From Zeimonas sp937903095 (GTDB lineage Bacteria; Pseudomonadota; Gammaproteobacteria; Burkholderiales; Burkholderiaceae_E), in the NCBI GenBank assembly GCA_937903095.1, contig CALCZN010000355.1, positions 1 to 11,641 of the forward strand: 11,641 nt of DNA, given 5' to 3'. Shown in pieces: positions 6,263-11,641 of the stretch (its first letter is position 1; every line of letters begins with the position of its first letter). Made by a program: the position numbers and the translations under genes. The notes below the pieces were generated by a model. That model had not been told where the DNA came from, made no database searches, and saw nothing but the letters and a program-made list of their open reading frames with translations.

Positions 6263-7654
6263 CTACCGCCTTGCCTCCCCGCCGTCGATCGGCCGTTCCT
6301 CGTAAGCCACCCTTCCCTCCACCACCGTCGCCCGCACCCGCCCGAGCACCTCGTAGCCCAGATACGGCGTGTGCCGGCTCTGGCTGCACAGCGTCTCCCT
6401 CGACACCTTCCAGTGTGCGTCCGGATCGAACACGCACAGGTCCGCCGGCATGCCGACCGCGACGCTTCCCGCGACATCCGCGATCCCCAGCACCGCAGCC
6501 GAACGCTGCGTGATCTTCGCCAGCGCCGCGCGCAGCCCGGTCTTCGTCTCGCTCGCCCACTTCAACGTCAGCGGCAGCAGCAGCTCGAGCGCGGTCACGC
6601 CCGGCTCGGCTTCGGCGAAAGGCAGCTGCTTCGCGTCGTCGTCCACCGGCGTGTGGTCGGAGCAGATCGCGTCGATCGTTCCATCGGCGAGCACCGCGCG
6701 TATCGCATCGCGATCGGGAGCCGCACGAAACGGCGGATCCACGCGCAGGTGACTGTCGAAGTGGCCGATGTCCACGTCGATCAGGTGCAGGTGATGCACG
6801 GCGACGTCGGCCGTCACCGGCAGTCCTTCCGCCTTCGCGCGCCGCACCAGTTCGATGCCCGCCGCCGACGACAGCCGGCACAGATGCACGCGGCAGCCGG
6901 TGTCGCGCACGAGATCGAGGATCGTGTGGATCGCGATCGTCTCGGCGACCACCGGAATGCCGGAAAGCCCGAGCCGCGCGGCGACCACGCCCGCATGCGC
7001 GACGCCGCCGCGCGACAGATGCGGATCCTGCGGCTGCAGCCAGACCGTGTAGCCGAAGGTGTTCGCGTACTGCATCGCGCGCTGCAGCACCTGTGTGTCG
7101 AGCACCGGTGCGAGCGCCTGCGAGAAACCCACGCAACCGGCCTCGGCGAGTTGCGCCATTTCGGTGATCACCTCGCCGGCCAGCCGCAGCGTGAGCGCGC
7201 CGAGCGGGTACAGGTGCGCGAGGTCGAGTCCGCGGGCGCGGTGCTTCAACATCTCGACGAGGCCCGGTTCGTCCAGCGGCGGGTCGGTGTCCGGCGGGCA
7301 CGACAGCGACGTGACGCCGCCGGCCAGCGCCGCGTGCATCTCCGACTCGAGCGTCGCGCGATACTCGAAGCCGGGCTCGCGCAGGCGCGCAGCGAGGTCG
7401 ACCAGGCCCGGCGCAACGACCAGGCCGCGCGCGTCGATCGTGCGCTGCGCGCGGAACGCGTCGGGCGGCGCGCCGATCGCGAGGACGCGTCCGTCGGCGA
7501 CGTGCAAGTCGACCGTGCGATCGACGCCCGACGCCGGATCGACCACGCGGCCGCCGACGATCGACAGGCGCGGCGCGCTCGGGCGCCCGCCCTCGCCGTG
7601 ATCGGCGTTCGCCGTCGCGACCGGCGCGCGCCCGCCGTTGCGATCGATGCTCAT
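6263..7654 (-). CDS. pyrC': Non-catalytic dihydroorotase-like protein (PyrC'/PyrX), ATCase partner
   Basis: Belongs to the type I dihydroorotase family but lacks the catalytic metal site. Where the enzyme has DxHxH in front of LREPG, this protein has D-L-A-A-R (86-90): both zinc histidines are lost. The carbamylated lysine of the GA(I/L)TKG block is L156, and the histidine after the vHLC strand is R260. Only the aspartate of the SDHTP block (D333) survives. In Pseudomonas, PyrC' of this kind has no dihydroorotase activity and is needed to build the dodecameric aspartate transcarbamoylase with PyrB. As there, its start overlaps the pyrB stop by 4 nt (ATGA). At 463 residues it carries about 28 extra N-terminal residues before the usual RLSIVGGRVVDP start. 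An active pyrC must be elsewhere. Confidence 0.93.
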   Translation of the reverse strand: MSIDRNGGRAPVATANADHGEGGRPSAPRLSIVGGRVVDPASGVDRTVDLHVADGRVLAIGAPPDAFRAQRTIDARGLVVAPGLVDLAARLREPGFEYRATLESEMHAALAGGVTSLSCPPDTDPPLDEPGLVEMLKHRARGLDLAHLYPLGALTLRLAGEVITEMAQLAEAGCVGFSQALAPVLDTQVLQRAMQYANTFGYTVWLQPQDPHLSRGGVAHAGVVAARLGLSGIPVVAETIAIHTILDLVRDTGCRVHLCRLSSAAGIELVRRAKAEGLPVTADVAVHHLHLIDVDIGHFDSHLRVDPPFRAAPDRDAIRAVLADGTIDAICSDHTPVDDDAKQLPFAEAEPGVTALELLLPLTLKWASETKTGLRAALAKITQRSAAVLGIADVAGSVAVGMPADLCVFDPDAHWKVSRETLCSQSRHTPYLGYEVLGRVRATVVEGRVAYEERPIDGGEARR

Positions 7655-8622
7655 GCCTGCGACTGCCCCAGAAGGCTCATCACCGCCATCCGCACGGCGA
7701 TGCCGAAAGTGACCTGATCGAGGATCACCGATTGCGGGCCATCGGCCACCGCCGAGTCGATCTCGACGCCGCGGTTCATCGGCCCCGGGTGCATGACGAT
7801 GCAATCGGGCGCGGCGAGCGCGAGCTTCTCCTCGGTCAGCCCGTAGTGCTTGAAGTACTCCTGCGCCGAAGGCAGCAGCGCGCCGCGCATCCGCTCGTTC
7901 TGCAGCCGCAGCATGATGACGGCATCGACGCCGCGCAGCCCTTCGCGCATGTCGGTGTACACCTTCAGCCCGAGTTCCTCGAGGCCGCCGGGCAGCAGCG
8001 TGTGCGGGCCGATGGCGCGCACTTCGGGAACGCCGAGCGTGGTGAGCGCGTGGATGTCGGAGCGCGCGACGCGCGAATGCAGGATGTCGCCGACGACGGC
8101 CACCGTGAGCTGGGTGAAGTCGCCCTTGAAGTGACGGATCGTGTACATGTCGAGCAGCCCCTGCGTGGGGTGCGCGTGCCGTCCGTCGCCGGCGTTGATC
8201 ACGTTCACGTGCGGCGCATGCCCGCGCATGCGCTCGATGTGCTGCGCGATGAGGTAGGGCGCGCCGCTCTGCGCATGCCGCACGACGAACATGTCGGCGT
8301 GCATCGCCATCAGGTTGTCGATCGTGTCGAGCAGCGACTCGCCCTTCGACGTCGACGACGTGTTGATGTTCAGGTTGATGACGTCGGCCGACAACCGCTT
8401 GGCGGCGATCTCGAAAGTGGTGCGCGTGCGCGTCGAGTTCTCGAAGAACAGGTTGAACACCGACTTGCCGCGCAGCAGCGGCACCTTCTTCACTTCGCGC
8501 GCCGACACGCCGACGAAGCTCGACGCCGTATCGAGGATGTGATGGATCAGCTCGCGCGGCAGCCCTTCGATCGTCAGCAGATGCCGCAGCTCGCCTTTCT
8601 CGTTCAGTTGCGGGTGGCGCAT
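7651..8622 (-). CDS. pyrB: Aspartate carbamoyltransferase catalytic subunit
   Basis: Joins carbamoyl phosphate and L-aspartate to N-carbamoyl-aspartate, the committed step of pyrimidine synthesis. Key blocks (numbered from ATG 8622): FFENSTRTRTTFE (59-71, carbamoyl phosphate site), SSTSKGES (89-96), VVRHAQSGAP (113-122), GDGRHAHPTQ (145-154), GDILHSRVARS, MLRLQNER and HPGPMNRGVEI. At 323 residues it has normal length. In-frame ATGs also lie at 8628 and 8637; I prefer 8622 because GAGG sits 9 nt upstream and homologues begin near NPQLNKNGEL. IAQHIERMRGHAPHVNVINAG seems to have a few extra residues compared with the Burkholderia form. The gene lies between pyrR and pyrC' and is expected to form a PyrB-PyrC' dodecamer. 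No pyrI-like regulatory subunit is present. Confidence 0.97.
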   Translation of the reverse strand: MRHPQLNEKGELRHLLTIEGLPRELIHHILDTASSFVGVSAREVKKVPLLRGKSVFNLFFENSTRTRTTFEIAAKRLSADVINLNINTSSTSKGESLLDTIDNLMAMHADMFVVRHAQSGAPYLIAQHIERMRGHAPHVNVINAGDGRHAHPTQGLLDMYTIRHFKGDFTQLTVAVVGDILHSRVARSDIHALTTLGVPEVRAIGPHTLLPGGLEELGLKVYTDMREGLRGVDAVIMLRLQNERMRGALLPSAQEYFKHYGLTEEKLALAAPDCIVMHPGPMNRGVEIDSAVADGPQSVILDQVTFGIAVRMAVMSLLGQSQA

Positions 8623-8645
8623 CGGCATCGGCCTCATTGCCCCCG

Positions 8646-9140
8646 TCACTCGATGCGCAGCGAGAAGCGGCCCTGCCCGTCGCGCGCGAACGCGTAGTTG
8701 CGCGGCGCGGCCAGCGGCTGCACGGCGCCGCAATAGCGCGCCTCGATCGGCAGCTCGCGCCCGCCCCGGTCGAGCAGCACCGCAAGCTCGATGCGCGCCG
8801 GGCGGCCGTAGTCGAACAGCTCGTTCATCGCCGCGCGCACGGTGCGCCCGGTGTACAGGATGTCGTCGACGAGAACGATGTCGGCGCCGTCCACCTCGAA
8901 AGGCAGCTCGGTGCCCTTCATCTCGCCCGGCAGTCCGCGGCGGCCGTAGTCGTCGCGGTGAAAAGCGCTCGACAGCGTGCCGAGCGGCCGTTCGAGACCG
9001 AGGTCGGCGTGCAATCGCTCGGCGATCCACGCGCCTCCGCTGTGGATGCCGATCAGCGACACGTCGCGGCCGGCGATGCCCGCGCGCACGTCGCTGAGCA
9101 GCCGCGCGTAGAGCGCCTCGGCATCGGGGGTCGCGTTCAT
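8646..9140 (-). CDS. pyrR: PyrR: pyrimidine regulator / uracil phosphoribosyltransferase
   Basis: A PRTase-fold protein of 164 residues. The PRPP loop VLVDDILYTGRT (89-100) is complete, with SAFHRDDYGRRG (58-69) and GIHSGGAWIA (31-40) as further family blocks. In Bacillus PyrR binds pyr mRNA and causes attenuation in response to UMP, and also makes UMP from uracil and PRPP. In proteobacteria the RNA-binding role is less certain. The gene lies 16 nt after ruvX and about 23 nt before pyrB, so it is inside the operon. I saw no PyrR-type anti-antiterminator hairpin in these short gaps, so regulation by attenuation here has no sequence support. There is no clear ribosome binding site before ATG 9140. 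Confidence 0.95.
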   Translation of the reverse strand: MNATPDAEALYARLLSDVRAGIAGRDVSLIGIHSGGAWIAERLHADLGLERPLGTLSSAFHRDDYGRRGLPGEMKGTELPFEVDGADIVLVDDILYTGRTVRAAMNELFDYGRPARIELAVLLDRGGRELPIEARYCGAVQPLAAPRNYAFARDGQGRFSLRIE

Positions 9141-9156
9141 CCGGAAACGGGCGGGA

Positions 9157-9564
9157 TCAGCAGTGGGACAGGTATTGTCGCAGGATTATCGCCGCGGCTT
9201 CGGCGTCGTCGGCGCCGCGTCGTCCGCGCGCCGTGAGAATGGCCTCGGCTTCCAGGCTCGAGCCGCTCTCGTCGACCAGCTCGACCGGCAGGCGGAACCG
9301 GCCGGACAGTTGCCGCGCGAAGCGCTCGCAGCGCGCCGCGGTCTCGCGCACGTTGTCGCTCCGTGCGGGGCACACCGCGGGCCGCCCGACCACGAGCACG
9401 TCCGGGCGCCACTGCTCCACGAGCGCGGCGATCGCCTTCCAGCGCTGCGCGAGCGGCTCCGCATCGACGATCTCGAGCGCCTCGGCCGTGCACGTGACCG
9501 TGTTCCCCACCGCCACGCCGATGCGCAACCGCCCGAAATCGAATCCGAGCAGCGTCTGCGGCAA
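9157..9564 (-). CDS. ruvX: RuvX/YqgF-family Holliday-junction resolvase-like nuclease, divergent
   Basis: An RNase H-like protein of 135 residues; the family acts in pre-16S rRNA 5' maturation and is annotated as a putative resolvase. The first motif LLGFDFGRLRIGVAVGN (5-21, D9) is intact. Others are altered: the usual GLPLNxDG is GRPAVCPARS (60-69), DERxST is DESGSS (98-103), which loses the arginine, and the last acidic motif reads DDAEAAAIIL (119-128). The probable start is TTG at 9564, one base after the yqgE stop (TGA-T-TTG); no other start precedes it in frame and the family begins just here, so translation is probably coupled to yqgE. The ribosome binding site is weak. Identity is supported by motif 1, length and the yqgE-ruvX-pyrR order. 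Confidence 0.9.
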   Translation of the reverse strand: MPQTLLGFDFGRLRIGVAVGNTVTCTAEALEIVDAEPLAQRWKAIAALVEQWRPDVLVVGRPAVCPARSDNVRETAARCERFARQLSGRFRLPVELVDESGSSLEAEAILTARGRRGADDAEAAAIILRQYLSHC

Positions 9565-9565
9565 A

Positions 9566-10135
9566 TCAGGCGTGCCCGGCCGACATCGACAGGAAGGCGG
9601 GATCGATTCCGAGCAGGCGGTAGGCGCCGGGCAGCCGCTCCTCGATCGGCGTGTCGAAGATCAGCTCGCTGGTGGCGGGAACGGTGAGCCAGGAGTTGCG
9701 GGCGATCTCTTCCTCGAGCTGCCCCGGGCCCCAGCCGGCATAGCCGAGCGTGACGATCATCCGCTGCGGACCCGTGCCTTCGGCCACCGCTTCGAGGACA
9801 TCCTTGGAGGACGTGAGGCCCAGCCCGTCGCCCACGGTGACCGTGGAGTTCCACTCGCCGACCGGCTCGTGCAGCACGAAGCCCCGGTCCATCTGCACCG
9901 GGCCGCCGAAGAGCACCGGCGAGGAGGCCAGCGGCGCGATCTCGAGCTTCAGGTCGATGCGTTCGAACAGCGTGGCGAGGTCGATCTGCATCGGCCGGTT
10001 GATCACCAGGCCGAGCGCGCCCTTCGGGCTGTGCTCGGCGATGAAAACGACGGCACCGCCGAAGTTCGAGTCGCTCAGGCTGGGCATCGCGATCAGGAAC
10101 TGGTTGGTGAAATCGGCGCTTGCGCTCGAAGCCAT
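9566..10135 (-). CDS. yqgE: YqgE/AlgH family protein
   Basis: A conserved cytosolic protein of 189 residues with no established biochemical activity; the Pseudomonas member was once linked to alginate control (AlgH). Family blocks: TNQFLIAMPSLSDSNFGGAV (10-29), then FIAEHSPKGALGLVINRP (31-48), VLFGGPVQMDRGFVLH, TSSKDVLEAVAEG and LGYAGWGPGQLEEEI, followed by NSWLTVPA. I start at ATG 10135, which gives MASSASADFTNQFL as in homologues. A GTG at 10168 would add 11 residues, but it falls inside the likely -35 box. It is the first gene of the unit yqgE-ruvX-pyrR-pyrB-pyrC' and follows the chemotaxis kinase by 55 bp. Confidence 0.95.
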   Translation of the reverse strand: MASSASADFTNQFLIAMPSLSDSNFGGAVVFIAEHSPKGALGLVINRPMQIDLATLFERIDLKLEIAPLASSPVLFGGPVQMDRGFVLHEPVGEWNSTVTVGDGLGLTSSKDVLEAVAEGTGPQRMIVTLGYAGWGPGQLEEEIARNSWLTVPATSELIFDTPIEERLPGAYRLLGIDPAFLSMSAGHA

Positions 10136-10141
10136 GACCCG

Positions 10142-10170
10142 ATTGTAAAGAGGTGCCCCGAACGGCACAA
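10142..10170 (-). promoter_or_regulatory. Candidate sigma70-type promoter of the yqgE-pyr unit
   Basis: On the minus strand TTGTGC (10170-10165) and TACAAT (10147-10142) stand exactly 17 bp apart. The -10 matches the consensus at 5 of 6 positions and the -35 at 3 of 6. With the usual 6-8 nt between -10 and start site, transcription would begin at or within a base or two of the yqgE ATG (10135), so the mRNA would be leaderless or nearly so. No ribosome binding site stands before that ATG, which fits. Predicted from sequence only. Confidence 0.5.
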
Positions 10171-10190
10171 CGGAGGAGAGCTTCAGCCTC

Positions 10191-11641
10191 CTAAGACGCC
10201 TGCGCGCGCGCCTTGCGCTCGCGTACGAAATCGGCCACGTGCCCGAGCAATTCGTCGTCCCGATACGGCTTGCCGAGGTAGACGTTCACGCCCAGCGACA
10301 TCGCGTGATTGCGATGCTTGTCGGCCATGCGCGACGTGATCATGACGATCGGGATGTCGTGCAGCCGCTCGTCGGCGCGAACGTTGCGCGTGAGATCGAA
10401 GCCGTCCATGCGCGGCATCTCGATGTCGACGAGCATCACGTCGGGCTGTCGATCCTGCAGCTGCCGCATCGCATCGACGCCGTCCTTCGCCAGCATCACC
10501 TCGTAGCCCTCCCGCATGAGCAGGCGCTGCGTGACCTTGCGTACGGTCAGCGAGTCGTCGACCACCATCACCGTGGGCGGCGCCTCGGCGAGCGCGCGCC
10601 GACCACTGCCGGCCGGGCGCTCGACCCACAGGTCGCCCAGCACCTGTTGCGCCAGGCGTGCGGCGTTCAGGATCAGGACGACCTCGCCGTCGCCCAGCAC
10701 CGTGGCACCGCCGACGCCAGGCACGCGGGCGACCTGCGAGCCGACGTTCTTGACGACGACTTCCTGGTTGCGGCTCACCGCGTCGACGTGCATCGCCAGT
10801 CGCAGCGAACCGGAGCGCACGACGACGACCGGCGACAGGTGCTGCGCCAGCGGACGCCGGTCGTCCAGGCCGACGAGCGCGCCGAGATAGTGAACCGGAA
10901 CCCGCGCGCCCTGCCATTCGATCGAACCGTCGTCGTACGCGGCGGCCAGCGCCTGCGGCTTGAGCTGCAGCACCTGCTCGACGCTCGACGACGGAATCGC
11001 GTAGCGCGTCGCGCCGACCGTGACGACGACCACCTGCGCGATCGCCAGCGTGAGCGGAAGATGCACGGTGAAGCGCGTGCCCCGGCCGGCCTGCGAATCG
11101 ATGTCGATGCGTCCGCCGAGGCTCTGCACTTCGGAGAGCACGACGTCGGCGCCCACGCCTCGGCCGGCGAGTTCGGTGACCTCGCTCGCCGTCGAAAAGC
11201 CCGGCGCGAAGATCATCTCGCTCAGCTCGCGCTCGGAAGGCTGCGCGTCGGGCTCGACGAGTCCGATCTCCCGCGCACGCGCGAGGATCTTCGCGTAATC
11301 GAGCCCCCGGCCGTCGTCCGCGAAGAGCAGCACGACCTCGTTGCCCTCCTGGCGCACTTCGACCCGGATCTCGCCGGTCTCCGCCTTGCCGCCGGCGAGC
11401 CGCTCGTCCGACGCTTCGATGCCGTGCGCCACCGCGTTGCGCAGCAGGTGCTCGATCGGCGCCACCATCCGTTCGAGCACGCCGCGATCGATCTCGACGG
11501 ATGCGCCGCGCACGTCCAGCGATACCCGCTTGCCGGCGTCCTTCGCCGCCTGGCGCACCACCCGGTACAGCCGATCGGAGATCGTGCCGAACTGCACCAT
11601 GCGCATGCGCATCAGGTTCTGCTGCAGGTCGCGCAGCACCT
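10191..11641 (-). CDS. CheA-like hybrid sensor kinase (ChpA/PilL type), C-terminal part (5' end outside window)
   Basis: A chemotaxis-type histidine kinase, open at the right edge; about 482 residues are visible. The order is: end of the dimerisation region (1-45); CheA HATPase domain with N box HLLRNAVAHGIE (64-75), G1 DDGRGLD (108-114), F box FAPGFSTA (144-151) and G2 GRGVGADVV (159-167); a CheW-like domain (about 195-335); and a receiver domain (about 355-475) with D361/D362, phosphoacceptor D405 in VDIEMPRMDG, T435 and K457. The receiver (DSLTVRKVTQRLL, ITSRMADKHRNHAMSLGVN, YLGKPY) closely resembles P. aeruginosa ChpA, so a role in type IV pilus twitching signalling (Pil-Chp) is likely. 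The histidine phosphotransfer domains would be outside the window. Only the neighbouring yqgE-pyr order supports the system beyond the domains. Confidence 0.93.
   Translation of the reverse strand, partial: VLRDLQQNLMRMRMVQFGTISDRLYRVVRQAAKDAGKRVSLDVRGASVEIDRGVLERMVAPIEHLLRNAVAHGIEASDERLAGGKAETGEIRVEVRQEGNEVVLLFADDGRGLDYAKILARAREIGLVEPDAQPSERELSEMIFAPGFSTASEVTELAGRGVGADVVLSEVQSLGGRIDIDSQAGRGTRFTVHLPLTLAIAQVVVVTVGATRYAIPSSSVEQVLQLKPQALAAAYDDGSIEWQGARVPVHYLGALVGLDDRRPLAQHLSPVVVVRSGSLRLAMHVDAVSRNQEVVVKNVGSQVARVPGVGGATVLGDGEVVLILNAARLAQQVLGDLWVERPAGSGRRALAEAPPTVMVVDDSLTVRKVTQRLLMREGYEVMLAKDGVDAMRQLQDRQPDVMLVDIEMPRMDGFDLTRNVRADERLHDIPIVMITSRMADKHRNHAMSLGVNVYLGKPYRDDELLGHVADFVRERKARAQAS

Noticed and set aside
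9843..9854. GTGGAGTTCCAC, resembling the repeat core
   Set aside because: It is inside the yqgE coding region (encoding VEFH), has a different centre spacing and lacks the second arms and GTAG.
10136..10168. GTG start 11 codons upstream for yqgE
   Set aside because: It lies inside the likely -35 box, has no ribosome binding site at proper spacing, and the added residues are not seen in the family.
10172..10191. GGAGG/CCTCC inverted repeat after the kinase gene as a terminator
   Set aside because: Only 5 bp of stem with a 10-nt loop and no T-run; one arm is explained by the stop-codon region.
1..11641. tRNA, rRNA, CRISPR arrays, insertion sequences, prophage or integrase genes
   Set aside because: None seen: no spaced direct-repeat series, no transposase or integrase motifs, no cloverleaf or rRNA sequence.

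Overview
The window comes from a GC-rich bacterial chromosome, most likely a betaproteobacterium of the Burkholderiales type. The evidence is the strong GC3 bias, the form of PyrB (REVKKVPLLRGKSVFNLFFE), a YqgE of the LTNQFLIAMP type, and the gene order yqgE-ruvX-pyrR-pyrB-pyrC' next to a ChpA/PilL-type chemotaxis kinase. The same order is known from Pseudomonas aeruginosa around PA0401-PA0413. The assignment rests on reading the proteins, not on a database search.

Layout, left to right. (1) Bases 1-1067, plus strand: the 3' part of a ClC-type chloride channel/antiporter gene. (2) 1124-1199: a long interrupted palindrome. (3) 1207-1551, minus: a solitary PemK/MazF-type toxin, divergent from (4) apaH at 1617-2450, plus, with only 65 bp between them. 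(5) 2460-3121, minus: a complete vapB-vapC (Phd/PIN) toxin-antitoxin operon with a perfect inverted repeat in front of it. (6) 3172-5524, minus: a two-gene unit for acidic nucleotide sugars, a UDP-glucuronate 4-epimerase-like protein followed by UDP-glucose 6-dehydrogenase. Together they would supply UDP-GlcA and UDP-GalA for capsule, exopolysaccharide or LPS. (7) 5566-5637: a second copy of the palindromic repeat. (8) 5695-6224, minus: a mazE-mazF pair with a 4-nt overlap. (9) 6263-10135, minus: the unit yqgE, ruvX, pyrR, pyrB, pyrC'. It holds pyrimidine synthesis (aspartate transcarbamoylase with its non-catalytic dihydroorotase-like partner), a PyrR protein and two conserved housekeeping genes. 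(10) 10191-11641, minus: the C-terminal part of a CheA-like hybrid kinase with HATPase, CheW and receiver domains, probably for type IV pili.

The core genes are ordinary. What stands out sits between them. Three toxin-antitoxin loci occur within about 5 kb, one of them with no visible antitoxin. Two homologous imperfect palindromes share the core CGTGGAA-N4-TTCCACG and the same arm spacing, and show compensatory base-pair changes. Each lies just 3' of a mazF gene, and each has a GTAG tetranucleotide at the foot of the hairpin, as REP elements do. No tRNA, rRNA, CRISPR, insertion sequence or origin was seen. No gap between genes is longer than about 170 bp.
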